Origin: Polyodon spathula
Taxonomy: Eukaryota; Chordata; Actinopteri; Acipenseriformes; Polyodontidae
Assembly (NCBI RefSeq): GCF_017654505.1
Contig: NC_054538.1
Location: 58,651,684 to 58,715,683 of the forward strand
Reading direction: 5' to 3'
Length of the DNA stretch: 64,000 bases
Shown here: positions 1-11,388 of the stretch, piece after piece
Position numbering within the stretch: position 1 is the first letter of the stretch
How the letters are laid out: every line of letters starts with the position of its first letter
Translations under genes and position numbers: made by a program
The notes under the pieces: model-generated
Told to the model about the DNA's origin: nothing
The model's database searches: none
The model's input: only the letters and a program-made list of their open reading frames with translations

Positions 1-40
<40 letters not shown>
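1..40. repeat. (CA)n microsatellite capping a Tc1 end
   Basis: TATA followed by about 18 CA units runs directly into the left terminal repeat of the Tc1-like element. The same TATA-(CA)n cap is seen on the other two copies of this terminus near 1300-1450. Confidence 0.95.
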
Positions 41-45
<5 letters not shown>

Positions 46-1316
46 AATGTACAAAACATTAAGAACACCTTCCTAATATAGAGTTGCACCCCCTTTTGCC
101 CTCAGAACAGCCTCAATTCGTTGAGGCATGGACTCTACAAGGTGTCAGGTGTTTCACAGGGATGCTGGCCAATGTTGACTAGAATGCTTCCCACAGTTGT
201 GTCAAATTGGCTGGTAGTGGATCTTTACTCCGACTAGCTCGTTCCATCTCATCCCACAGATGCTCAGTTGGATTGAGATCTGGTGACTGAGCAGGCCACT
301 GCAGTACGCTGAATTCACTGTCATGTTCGTGGAACCATTCCTGGACAATCCTAGCCTTTTGGCATGGGGCATTATCCTGTTGAAAAAATCTATTAGCAGA
401 TGGATACACTGCTGCCATGAAGGGATACACCTGATTAGCAGTGATGTTCACATATCCTTTGGCATTCAAACGTTACTCCACTTTAATCAAGGGGCCCAAT
501 GTGTGCCATGAAAACACACCCCATACCATCGCACCACCACCACCAGCCTACAATGTTGACACGAGGCATGATGGATGCATGTACTCGTGGTTTTCTCCAT
601 ACCCTAGTCCTCCCATCAGAGTGAAAAAGCAAGAACCGGGATTCATCACACCAGGCAATGTTTTTCCAATAATCCAGTGTCCAGTGTTTTCGTTCCTTCG
701 CCCACTGCAACCGCAGTTTCTTGTGTTTTTCTGAAAGAAGTGGAACTCTGTTAGGTCATCAGCTGCCATACCCCATTCGTGTCAAGGTACGACGAGTTGT
801 TCATTCTTTTATGGGTCTTTCGGCACCAGTGTTGTACTGGACTGTCAGTTGACTAACTGTAGCCCGTCTGTTGCTCCGTACAATTCATGTCAGCCTCCTT
901 TGGCTTCTTTCATCAATGAGCCGTTTTCGACCACTGGCCTGCCACTGGCTGGATGTCCTTTAGGTGGTGGACCATCCTTGATACACACGGGAAACTGTTG
1001 AGTGTGAAAAACCCAGCAGTGTTGCAGTTCTTGACACACTCAAACCGGTGCGTCTGGCACCTACTACCATACCTTGTTCAAAGGCACTTAAATCTTTTGT
1101 CTTGCCCATTTACCCTCTGAGTGGCACACCTACACAATCCATGTCTCAATTGTGTCAAGGCTTAAAAATCCTTTTTTAACCTGTCTCCCCTTCATCTACA
1201 CTGATTGAAGTGGATTTAACAGGTTACATCAATAAGGGATCATAGCTTTTACCGGGATTCACCTCGTCAGTCTATTTCATGGAAAGAGCAGGTGTTCCTA
1301 ATGTTTTGTACACTCA

Positions 1317-1318
<2 letters not shown>
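41..1318 (-). mobile_element. Tc1/mariner element, DD36E type, defective
   Basis: A 1.28-kb element on the minus strand. Both ends carry the same inverted terminus: TGTACAAAACATTAAGAACA near 49 on the left and the inverse complement, GTTCCTAATGTTTTGTACAC, near 1294 on the right. This terminus and its transposase are a family I recognise as common in fish. The interior holds one decayed transposase. The ends merge into CA/TG repeats, so the TA target site cannot be read. The spacing between the second Asp and the Glu is 36 residues rather than the 34 of classical Tc1, which fits the DD36E group described as Incomer. That name is an inference from spacing alone. Confidence 0.9.
73..1109 (-). 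pseudogene. Tc1-like transposase pseudogene (DD36E)
   Basis: The frame opens at ATG 1109 with MGKTKDLSAFEQGMVVG and a paired-like helix-turn-helix containing the stretch SRTATLLGFSHSTVSRVYQGW at about 1050-975. The first catalytic Asp is in WCDESRF (codon 647-645), the second in FFQQDNAP (376-374) and the Glu in NPTEHLWDE (265-263), leaving 36 residues between the last two. All three catalytic residues are retained. The gene is broken by a frameshift near 715-735, another frameshift plus an in-frame TAA near 473-490, and a TAG at 179-181. The normal end would be the stop at 73-75. It would have cut and pasted the element at TA sites; this copy cannot make an intact enzyme. Confidence 0.9.
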
Positions 1319-1480
<162 letters not shown>

Positions 1481-1503
1481 ATGCTCAAAAACCCACACAT
1501 GTC

Positions 1504-1641
1504 ACTGAGCTGAAGCAGTTCTGCATGAAGGAGTGGGCCAAAATTCCTCCATGGTGCTGTAAGAGACTGGTCAATAACTACTGGAAGCGTCTGGTTGCAG
1601 TTATTGCTGCTAAAAGTGGTGTAACTTTCTTTAATACATAA
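1504..1641 (+). pseudogene. Tc1-like transposase, C-terminal fragment
   Basis: The frame reads TELKQFCMKEWAKIPPWCCK and then RLVNNYWKRLVAVIAAKSGV before a stop. The pattern of an EEWAKIP-like motif followed by YxKRLVAVIAAKGG is the conserved tail of Tc1-family transposases. About 45 residues survive; helix-turn-helix and catalytic domains are absent. Confidence 0.8.
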
Positions 1642-1787
1642 ATGAAATAAGTATCAAAATGTTGTGTTATTTGTTCACTCAGGGTCCCTTTTATCTAATA
1701 TTAGATTTTGGTTGAAGATCTGATAACATTCAGTGTCAAAAATATGCAAAAATGCAGACAGAGGGCAAATACTTTTTCACAGCACTG
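1504..1787 (+). mobile_element. 3' end of a second Tc1-like element
   Basis: The C-terminus of a Tc1-like transposase, a short 3' untranslated stretch and a terminal motif GGCAAATACTTTTTCACAGC ending at about 1787. I recognise this terminus as a common fish DNA-transposon end. The 5' part is missing, cut by the orphan terminus immediately upstream. Confidence 0.75.
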
Positions 1788-2004
1788 CTTTGTTTTTGTT
1801 CACAAAAACTCCCATTTCTATTAGGGAATAAAATAGTATCAGCACTTAGATAATTTACACATAGTACTATGTATTAGAAAGTCTGTAATACATCTGCAAC
1901 AATAAAGCTGTACTCCAGGTAAAACACGTCACTTGACACCAGGGAAGTTGTTTTCTTGGACATGGGACAAAGTTGTATGTATACACATCACTTTTCTTGC
2001 CATC
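1788..2004. other. Unassigned spacer
   Basis: AT-rich sequence with no frame, repeat or motif that I can name. Confidence 0.5.
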
Positions 2005-2346
2005 TGTGACGAGGTACTTCCCGCCCCTGTGCGTACTTTGTTTTGTGTTATTTTGTATTTGTTGTATTATTATTCAAAGGTACTGTCTTGTGTTTGAACA
2101 TTGTTGCATGGATGGGGTAAAAAATCCCCATCCATGCTAAACTCGTGCAGAATATGACCGTCTTCAGACGATTAATTTATTACTAATCTGGAGAGACACA
2201 TGTATAGAAACCCACAGCTTTGGCTGAACAGGGTTAGTATGTTCAGAGGCAGAACGAGGGGAGTGAGTCGTGAGATGAAGAGAATAATATAGAAAACAAT
2301 TGCTACCCATGCTGGTTGCAGCAGTAAAAGGTGTTCTAACCACCAG
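2005..2346 (+). repeat. Decayed LTR-like repeat, family B
   Basis: Starts TGTGACGAGGTACTTCCCGC and shares order and wording with the copies at 30250 and 59643: a CCCCTGTG start, a GCATGGATGGGG stem-loop (2106-2137, a 12-bp perfect stem), CAGCTTTGGCTG downstream of a degraded TATA region (CATGTATAGAAA), and a GCTACCCATG block. The distal half seen in the other copies is absent. I infer an LTR retrotransposon origin; no target duplication is visible. Confidence 0.6.
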
Positions 2347-3747
2347 TTAGAGTAACCTATGTCAGCCAACAGCTTCCATTCATTTTATGTCAGATGTCAA
2401 AAGACTTGTAGCACACTAAGCAAAATTATTCTACTGCTCTGTTAAAAGGCAGCTTGATCAGTATTTGCTGTTGAAAGTAACTGTTATTGTGCTCCATCGG
2501 TTAAAGTAGATACCTTAATGAATACTAAAATGTTCTTTGCTTCTTCCAGAGTAAGTTAGTGAGTATTTAAAGCTCATTACATTTAGCATAACAGTACCTC
2601 TATGCTGTATTGAAGCTGTACACCATTCAGTTACTGGTGATTTGCCCTGGGCCAGATACTGTAGACTCAGAGACAGAAATACATTTTTGAAATGTGTTTT
2701 ACTGGAGAAACCAACAACTCTTGAAAGTGTGAACCTATGGAAAACCATTGCCCAAATGGAGGGAGGGAGCTACAACGTAAACCACTGTAGCAGGCTGATT
2801 GCTGAAATGTAGTGCTGTGTTGAATAAAACATACACTGATCCTTCCTTATCAGTCAGTTGGAGCCATAGGTAATAGGCTGTATTATATGTGTTTTGCCTT
2901 TTAATGAGATTGACTTGCAAACCTGCCACGATCACACTGCCTTGTAACTGAACTGTAATTATGTGCTTTAAAAGATTACATTATAAGTGAGACTGTATAA
3001 TGCTGCTTGGGGTCCCTTTTTCAGCTTATAAAAAGTCCTTCTACTCATTCAAAAACCTCAAGTTGTGTTTTATTTATCTTATAATTTATATGCTGTAACA
3101 AAGAATTTGAAAAACAAAAAAGCTTATTGCAGTGCTAACAAGAATTCGTTTTTGAGAGGGCAAATACAGCATAGCTCAGGAATACATTTATTTTACATGT
3201 ATCTTTTTGTTTCCCATCCTCCCTGCTTTCTGGGTTGATAGTAAGAATGTAGCAGTGTGAATGACATTGTGTGAGTGCAGTGCAAATGAATGGGTAATGC
3301 CAGTAAGTAAGTGTTGACTGGGCTGGATGCAACTCCTCACACAAATGGAATGTTTACGCCTCAATCCATCAGTGGAGCTGCTATGAGCTAGGTGGTTAAT
3401 GAACAGGTAGGGAGAGGATGAATTTGAATCCAAATGCGATTTGACAGCTTATCGGGTCATTTCACTGATCGCTTATCCATTGTATTTGGCAGCTTAATTT
3501 ATCACACAGAATTTACATCTCGCTATATTGAATATACTGTATGAATAATTCTGAAACATGATCAGTAATGCAGCATTGTGGAGACCTGGCTGAATTTTAA
3601 GAGGGCTTTCTTTTTTGATTTAACTTAAATCCCAAAGTAGTTTGAGCATTTAAAACTCAAATACCCCCAGAATTCTACTGATCACATTTCTGTATGTAGT
3701 TCTGAATGTCTTCTGCTTTGGCATATAGTAAAACAGTATCTATTATG
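2347..3747. other. No gene recognised
   Basis: About 1.4 kb of AT-rich single-copy-looking DNA. Reading frames are short and show no family motif. No structured repeat was seen. Confidence 0.5.
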
Positions 3748-3787
3748 TATTTTATTGGGCAGACCCTTTTTCCAAGGCGAATTACAG
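3748..3787 (-). repeat. SINE 3' tail remnant
   Basis: On the minus strand this reads CTGTAATTCGCCTTGG and then AAAAAGGGTCTGCCCAATAA, close to the CTGTAAGTCGCCTTGGATAA-type tail shared by many fish tRNA-derived SINEs and their LINE partners. Only the tail is left. Confidence 0.6.
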
Positions 3788-6700
3788 GTGTGACAGGGCA
3801 AGATTAATATTTAAACACAGTATGGAGAGTCGAGGGAAGGCACGACCAGTAGAGGACCAGAGACGGCGAGTGAGGGTCTAGGGAGATATGAGGGATTGGA
3901 GGTAGGAGGAGGCAGTGTGGTGAAGAGAGTGGCGTGCAAGAACAAGAGGCTTTCTTTTGTTATTGCTTTTAATAAAAGCATACATTTTAAATCTGTTTGT
4001 GTCACAAATGTAGATGCATGTGATAAAATACACCCTAGTCAGTACCACACATTATGATTATAATTCAGTTGACCATCTGCTTTAAAAAAAATAAAAACCT
4101 GTGTGAAGGACTTGATGAGATTGGAAGTGACCTTTGCAAGATGTAGCAGAATACATTTAGGATATAACACATTTGCTTGTTGCATTATTTAGCCTGCAGG
4201 GATCATACATATTACATACTACAGTAAATGTTGTGCATGACTAGTTGGTTTCTCAATACATAAAACAGATTTTCATTATAGTTTCATAAATAACATTTGC
4301 TAAATTATCTTTTTGTCATGTTGCTGCATTGATCTGCAGATCCACTGCATTCAGCCTATGCTTCAGGTACAACATTGTGGAGCAAGTGTTTGTCTTTGTA
4401 CAAGATATCTAAGAACAATTGCAACAGCAAAAAGAAGGTACTTTAATTTCTTGTGTAAATGTAACAATTTATATAACCTTTTTATGGTCAGAAACAAACA
4501 AATAGAAGGGACGCGTGGTGCTGTAATTCATGGGTGAGTTGCCGTTGCCATGAAAACGATCTATTGCCTGACAGGTTTGAAAGCTGCACGATCCCTATGG
4601 CTGTGTGAAAGGGCTATGACGGTATTGCAGCGGTAGAGGTCGCGCAGTTACGTGCTGTGTGAATGGGTATTTTAAATACTTTTTTTAATGTCTGAGACGG
4701 CTCAGTAATGGCATTAAGGGGCTTAAGATTGAATACAAATAGTTAATTGAAGGCAGGATCAAAATGTGGGTTGCGCTCTGCTGCACATTACAGTAAATTC
4801 ACATTCTAAATTGTCTTATACAGTACATAGATGTATGGTACGTACATGGATGAGTTTTATACAGGACAAATGATGGCAAAATGTTGACCAGTGGCGTTGG
4901 TAATTGCATGCCTACCTTATTTACAATTACAAAAAAATACGTCTATAAACAAGAACATCAGTTGCACCCCCCACCCCCCTGTCCATCCGTCCTTCTATCC
5001 ATGGATGTAAATTGAAAATAAGATCTATCATTAACATGAAAAAGTAGATCACCATGACCCAACCTATATCCACTGCATTCTTGTGTACAAATATAAGTTT
5101 GACAAACATACATATAGACAAATGTCTTTATATGTCACCAGATTCTTATTCTGATGTTCGAATTAACCAAGTTTCATCACAGTTTATTAAGAGTTTATCT
5201 TGATAAAATATGTAAAAACATATATAGACAGACAGACAGACAGCCTGTCTGATACTCTGAATAATTTGTGCTTCGGCTTTTCATACAGTATGCATCTCCA
5301 GAGGGGGATAATAATACACTTGTGAAAAAATGTAAAATTACAAAACCAAGAGAACCATTATTCTCACTTGTTCACAAGCTGGGTTCAGAGTCAGTGACCA
5401 ATGTATAGTTTAATGAGAATTGACACCCTTTATTAATTTCAATGTTATTCCCCTAAGCAGCTTTCAGTGATCGTTTTGGTTAAGTGGTTAACACGGGTGG
5501 AAATATCAAAGATTTCCATTGCTCGATTTAAAGAGGATGGTGAAAAGTAGAAAGTCTACTGGCTAGATTCACAAACCCTGATTAGCACTAATCTTGGACT
5601 GCCCAGTGTTGAGTTACAGTAGATCATCTCCAGTAGGGGTCTATGAAAGCAGCCGTTAAAGTGTTGAGCAGTTGAAACTGATCTGTTGAGAACACTGGCA
5701 AAATATATAACTATAAAATATATAATATATAAATATATAACTCAGAATTGTGAAAACATCTTGTGCATGCAGAAATCGTCTAGAAGGATTGCATACCAGA
5801 TGTGCTAAGCTAAATGTACCGGTACATATGAATGTGTGTCAGTACACGATATGGTCAAGCCAAAACAAATTTAACAAATGTTGTTAATTACTCATCCCAG
5901 ATCCTAATTTTAACTGGCATTTCGTTCTTGCAGTCGTCTAATTTATCGTTGTGCTTTTGTTATTTTCGCCACTCGTTTACAGAGATGTCCTGACAGATTT
6001 TCTTTTAGCATAAAATACCCAGTACAGAGTGTACACTGATAGCAAGTCTATCTTGCTCCTGTTCTGAGTGTTTCCAATGTGCTCCAAACATGTTAAAGAG
6101 CATTTTGGGATATTTGAGGTTGTACAAAAAAATGTTGTTTGGTCTTATTACATGGTCCACATTTCTGACAAACTGCAATCTAATTTAGAACCGGACTCGA
6201 GACTACCTCCTGAGGTGGTGTGGAGTCCAGGTCTAAAGTACTGTGTTATACACTGTGTAGTGTCGATGCTAACCATATTTAGCACTTTTAATCCATTTTA
6301 AAGGCAACTATTACAGTTTGAATGCATAGTGTAGGCAGGACCTAAAACCACAAGGGTTCAGTAAATAGTGTAGCTTATATAACATACATAATGTGTATAG
6401 TAGAGTAACTAGCTGTATTCACATTTCTGTTCAACCGTGTGATCAAAAGAAACATCTACATACAGTACATGATCACATGAAGAGATTTTACTGCAAATAC
6501 AATGTGTTCAATTGGGCAAAAACCTGACAGAATGACTAACATTTCTATATACAGTACATTATTTTTCATGAACCTATTAAAATTGGTTATTACGTTCAAT
6601 TACTATTCGTTGAGCCACTTAAGAATTAATAAAAACTCACTTATAACTTTATGTTGGTAGTTTTTTTTTTTTTTTCTATAAGATTTTGAATGAGTATCTT

Positions 6701-8331
6701 AAGACAGCTTGATCTGTTACTTGGAAAGTTGTGGCATGCTGATTAAGGTTAATGGCAGGAAGGGAAATTACAGCAGCCACTTGTAATTGGTTTCTGTAAT
6801 GTTAATAACAAATTATATCTAGCTACAATGGCTTTACACGCACCATTTATTTCAGTCAATAACGCTGTAATGTTGGAGGGGAAAAAATAATTTGTCATTC
6901 TGTGTTTTTAAGACCATTTTCATTTGTGTCTGGAGTACTATAAATGCTTTTGTAGTTATTAGGTTTGTGTTTTGAAGAAACATTTTTTATAATAACAAAC
7001 CATCTGAACAAAGTTCAAAACACTCATGGTCTAATTGCAATGACAGATGTGGTTTGATTCTATTTGCACTGCATGCTGGTGTTTAGGTTGATGATATTTC
7101 AGCATAGCCAGCATGTAATCGCTTTTGCATTTGCAAGAATACATTTCCTCCATTTCACCTTGACACTTTATATTATTGCCTTGCCCATACTCTTCATTTT
7201 AATCCACATAGCAGCTCCAAAAATAATTTCTGGGTTTAGAGAACCGTAAAGAATTAGGCTACATACAGTTTTAGTTCAAAATCCTTTGTTTTTTTGTTGT
7301 TTTTGCAGAATCATGATACCATAAATTAAGACTTTATTGAAAAATGCAAAATTATTTTCAAGATAAAAGACGGTATATTTGGCAGCATGTTTTGAAGTTA
7401 AGTTCATTTAAAATGTCTTGGTTGTTTGTTATTTGAAGGTGTTTGCAGAGTGATAAGATCCAGTAAGATTCAATATTCAGTTGTGATTAACCCTGTAATG
7501 GGGGCAAGCTGACAAAAAATATTTATGTCAATTTCCTGATTTTGTGGATTCAAAAGGCTGATTTCCCCCAGGTGGAATAAAAAGGCAGATTCCCTAGACC
7601 AAGTCAATACCATGTCGAATAAAAGCTAGGAGCCTGGTGATGAAGGGGCTCCTAAAAAGCCACCAACACCATTCTCAACAGGAAATTGATTTCTTTATGT
7701 GCCATAGGCATCTTATTTAAATTATGTGAACATATTCAACCTAGCTTAGTTTCTGACAAGATCAGAATGTGATGTGTTATGACTTTTTTTTTTTTAAAAG
7801 ATGGTTTATTTATAATGGAAATCTTCTTGCAGAGAAACTTTTTACTTAATGTGTTGAATTAATAATAATAAACATATTGAACTTTTCAGACACAGAAATG
7901 GTCCTATACAGTATATTTTATACATTTTATATTGACATTTCTGATAATATTAAAATAACATTATGACAGTGTAGCTTTATTTTTATTACAGACCCTTTTA
8001 GCATAATAAATATCTGTAGATCATTCATACACAAGAGCACACATAAACAGATGCACATGAACCATTGCCTAAAGGCACTGGTTAAGTAAACGTGGTAATT
8101 TGGTTCAGCTTTGCGCAAAATAGATTGATGGTAAATGCAGCTATGATTTAAGTCAGGATGTTCTGACAAAAGCAAAACAGTCATGAACCCAAGTTTTATA
8201 AAATCCCAAAAGAGCTGCATTTGAAAGAAAAAAAATGTAGTCATGAACAAAAGATTAGAACTGTATAATTAGCTTCTGCTTAATGCCAGTTTCAAAATAA
8301 TAAAAAATAATAGTGTTACTTACAAACCCTG
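3788..8331. other. Long AT-rich gene-free stretch
   Basis: About 4.5 kb without a recognisable gene. It contains a short GACA repeat (5227-5242), a T tract at 6661-6675, and at about 5565-5600 a GGCTAGATTCACAAACCCTG block that resembles the end of a small DNA transposon but has no visible partner end. Frames of 60-107 codons here have low-complexity composition. Confidence 0.5.
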
Positions 8332-8772
8332 TGTGGCAGAGCAAAGCTCTGCCCTTTATAAATTGGCAGGGATGGGGTTAAATTCCCTTACCTGCCTGGG
8401 TTTGTTGTGTTCAGGTGACTGGGGTTGATTAGTTGATTAGCATAATTAACGATCAATCAGCGCCCAGCCACCTGACATAAAAGGAGGCCTCAGCTGCCCA
8501 TTATGGAGAGGAGGGAGCTGAGGAAGCAAGCAGACGGTTGTGCTTGTTGGGGTTTTTTTTGGTTTTGTGAATTTTTCTCTTCCGGTGAAGGCATCGCCTA
8601 GCCTGGAAATCTTTATTTTTGTAAATTTTGTTTTTTTTTTTTATTATTTGTGTTTAAAAATCTTTATTTTGGCCCTTGTGCCCTTTTATTTTGTGTTGAT
8701 TTATAATAAGAGTATATTTCTTTTGAACTGCAGTCTGTCTCTGGGCCTCTATCCACTCGCCAGCCTGTCACA
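8332..8772 (+). repeat. 5' LTR
   Basis: 441 bp, TG...CA ends. It carries a perfect 8-bp hairpin (8335-8353, GGCAGAGC/GCTCTGCC) that is missing from the 3' LTR, a GGCAGGGATGGGGTTAA stem-loop (8365-8396), a TATA-like CATAAAA (8476-8482), then T-rich sequence, TTTTGGCCCTTGTGCCC and a GAACTGCAG block before the end. Confidence 0.9.
8476..8482 (+). promoter_or_regulatory. TATA-like box of the 5' LTR
   Basis: CATAAAA in the context CCTGACATAAAAGGAGGCCT, kept in the 3' LTR at 9759-9765. Its place in the middle of the LTR fits the U3 promoter position. Confidence 0.55.
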
Positions 8773-8855
8773 TTTGGTGTTGCAACGTTTTCTTTTGGTT
8801 TGTTTTTTTTTGAGACAAGTTTTTTTTTTATAAATAAATTAGAAAAAAATAAAAC

Positions 8856-9677
8856 ATGGGAAAGAAGAGCAGACAGCGGCAAAGGCAGAAGGAGAGGCAG
8901 CAGCCGAAGAAATGTAAGCTATTGCAGCCCTGCTGGAGGACCCAGCCAGCCTCTTCCCCTGGTGTTCCTGGTGCGGGAAGGAGGACCTTGGCTTGGCTGT
9001 CCTGCCCAGACGTGCCACCGGCTAACTGGTGTGGCTGTTGTGAGGAGGACGGCCACAACTGGGCAGGATGCCCCTACAATCAGGCCCAGGAAGAGGTGCA
9101 GTGTTCACCTCGGGGATCAGGGGCCACCCCACTACCACCACCTTCACCACCGTCCCAGAAGATCTGGGACTGGTTGATGCACCCTGAGGCAGACCTTGTC
9201 CATGACCTCCCCATAGTTATCCACACGCTGTGGTGTCGAGATGGGGAGAGGTGGAAAAAGTGGGAGGAACAACACCATCCGGCGTCCTTCCCAGAGGTTG
9301 CCCTCATGGTTGTTAATTACCTGGCGGTAGACATGGGAGATGCCCCCAGAGAGGGAGGAGCCGCCACTCCCAGAGCCCAGAGAGGGAGGAGCCGTCGCTC
9401 CCAGAGCCCAGATGGGAGGAGCTATGGCCCAAGGATGCCTGCAGATTGGAGGCACCGCTCAAGGATGCCTGCCTTGCACCGCTCAGGGATGCCACATTTG
9501 GATCGCCTGGGGTTGCCTGCTGCTCTGCATCGCCTGGGGCTGCTGGTGTCTCCTTTTTGTTTCCTAGAGTTGCCGAGGGTCCGCTGCCACCGTCGCCTCC
9601 CAAGGGGGAGTTGGCCGATTACGGCCGGTGTACTTTGTACATGGGGGGGAGGTGTGAATTGGCAGGGATGGGGTTAA
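8856..9677 (+). CDS. Gag-like protein with CCHC zinc knuckle
   Basis: A 273-codon open frame starting about 84 bp after the 5' LTR and stopping just inside the 3' LTR. Residues 1-19 are strongly basic and Gln-rich. Residues 58-73 read WCGCCEEDGHNWAGCP, a perfect C-X2-C-X4-H-X4-C knuckle (C59, C62, H67, C72), the RNA-binding signature of retroviral and LTR-element nucleocapsids. The rest is Pro/Trp/Arg-rich and, after about residue 165, is encoded by short tandem DNA repeats, so that part may be out of its ancestral frame. There is no protease or polymerase. Gag normally packages the element RNA in cytoplasmic particles. The open frame suggests either recent insertion or maintenance; whether it is translated is unknown. 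Confidence 0.7.
   Translation: MGKKSRQRQRQKERQQPKKCKLLQPCWRTQPASSPGVPGAGRRTLAWLSCPDVPPANWCGCCEEDGHNWAGCPYNQAQEEVQCSPRGSGATPLPPPSPPSQKIWDWLMHPEADLVHDLPIVIHTLWCRDGERWKKWEEQHHPASFPEVALMVVNYLAVDMGDAPREGGAATPRAQRGRSRRSQSPDGRSYGPRMPADWRHRSRMPALHRSGMPHLDRLGLPAALHRLGLLVSPFCFLELPRVRCHRRLPRGSWPITAGVLCTWGGGVNWQGWG
9351..9425 (+). repeat. Short tandem repeat inside the gag-like ORF
   Basis: A unit of about 30 bp based on CAGAGAGGGAGGAGCCG followed by CTCCCAGAGCC occurs about two and a half times. A second repeat based on CTCAAGGATGCCTGC and GGATCGCCTGGGG follows to about 9545. Confidence 0.75.
9642..9652 (+). other. Polypurine tract
   Basis: TGGGGGGGAGG lies directly before the TGTG start of the 3' LTR, the expected place for the plus-strand primer of an LTR element. 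Confidence 0.75.
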
Positions 9678-10044
9678 ATTCCCTTACCTGCCTGGGTTTG
9701 TTGTGTTCAGGTGGCTGGGGTTGCATATTTAACGATCAATCAGCGCCCAGCCACCTGACATAAAAGGAGGCCTCAGCTTCCCATTATGGAGAGGAGGGAG
9801 CTGAGGAAGCAAGCAGGTGGTTGTGCTTGTTTTTTTGGTTTTGTGAATTTTTCTCTTCCAGTGAAGGCATCTCCCAGCCTGGAAATCCTTGTTTTTGTAA
9901 GTTTTGCCTTTTGTTTTATTTGTGTTTAAATATCTTTATTTTGGCCCTTGTGCTCTTTATTTTGTGTTGATTTATAATAAGAGTATATATTTTTTTGAAC
10001 TGCAGTCCATCTCTGGGCCTCTATCTGCTCGCTAGCCTGTCACA
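9653..10044 (+). repeat. 3' LTR
   Basis: 392 bp, clearly the same sequence as the 5' LTR but lacking its first hairpin (about 24 bp) and a TTGATTAGTTGATTAGCA block, with other small T-tract differences. Ends GCCTGTCACA, followed at once by the duplicated CCCTG. Confidence 0.9.
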
Positions 10045-11355
10045 CCCTGATTCTTAGGGTTATACACCATCAAGCCCAATTTCTAGTCGGTTCCATTTTT
10101 TCAATCCCAATTTCACAGTCATTGTACAATAAAGGCTTTGTTGAGCAAACAACTATTGTATACAACTTAATGAACTTGTCAGGTAACCTAATAAAGCCTA
10201 TGGCATAAACCTCAGTAAAGATGCCATAAAACAGAATAGGAATTGGAATTGTATAAAAGGGAACTGGGATTGGAAATGGAATTGGAATTGAAAAATGGAA
10301 TTGACCCCAACGGCTGTCCACCCAACGGGATATTTAAAACTGGGGTAAAGCCTGATTTCATCCAAATAAGTGTCAACAATGTATTTATTAACTTGACTCA
10401 TTAATCATTAGCTGCTAGAAACAATAGATACAGCGCTCTCTCGATATTTCACAAATCTGTAGTTCACAAATTTGGTTAGTCCATTGTAGGTCATGTTTAT
10501 AGTAGTTTGTACATGTACTATACTTTAATAATTCCAAGTTTTCAATATTTCACTTTTTTTGATGTAGCACTGTACTTAAAAACAGGCACTGATATTAATT
10601 TAATAAGTGTATCACATGGTATTGTATAAAAATTCAAAGCTTCTGATTTATTATTGTGATAAATTAAGGATATTAATGTAATAAAATGTAAAACGTGTTT
10701 AAAAACCCTATAAACAGTAAAAACAGAAGAAGAAAAAAAGAATATGAAAAGTTGGCACAATTGTTTGATATAGTTGGTGTATTTGTATGTGTATAAACAG
10801 TGGAGCACTGATGCTATAAAAGGCCTGATAGAGATTGCTCAGATAAACACTCCATTATAAGAACAGTTATATTTGAAATCACACCTCGTCCGGATGCATC
10901 CTTTCCCTCATCCTTGGCCACAGACGGTTGCATGGAGGGATGATTGATCAGTGTTTCCTTCAGGAATATAATGGACTCTATGTATGACATGTGGTTGTGG
11001 CTATATTGTAAGGCTTGCACTTTACCTCCCTAAAGAGGTTGGTTGGAATATTAACCATATATTGTGCTAGACATCTTGTTTTCATTAGGGCCCTTATTAA
11101 GCAATAGAACCCAAAGAGGGGGCCTTTGCTGTCTACAGAAGCCCTGAACTGAATGGCGAAAAAAATGTAAATCAAAAAATAAATAAAAGGAATTATCTCG
11201 TATTATAGCCCCTTATTTATTTATTTTTTATTAACTGCGCTTCAAGGCTTTTCACATAACAAGAAGGGCCTAACCAGACGGTAAAGCTTTTTTTTTTTTT
11301 TTTTTTTATGAGGGTTCTGTTGCTATTAAAAAATGGCTACATTAAAAAGAAAATA

Positions 11356-11388
<33 letters not shown>

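Larger units (their letters stand above)
8332..10044 (+). mobile_element. Complete short gag-only LTR retrotransposon
   Basis: A 1.71-kb element bounded by two direct LTRs (8332-8772 and 9653-10044), each beginning TGTG and ending GCCTGTCACA. The 5 bases before it (CCCTG, 8327-8331) are repeated exactly after it (10045-10049), a 5-bp target duplication. The internal 880 bp holds one open frame with a CCHC knuckle and no protease, reverse transcriptase, RNase H or integrase. A purine-rich tract sits directly upstream of the 3' LTR. It must have relied on enzymes supplied by a related full-length element. Confidence 0.92.

Noticed and set aside
8540..8833. 97-codon Phe/Leu-rich frame in the 5' LTR
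   Set aside because: Encoded by T tracts of the LTR; not in line with the gag ORF.
9313..9603. Several frames on both strands over the gag-like ORF
   Set aside because: GC-rich tandem repeats keep many frames open; only the 8856 frame has a zinc knuckle and a correct position.
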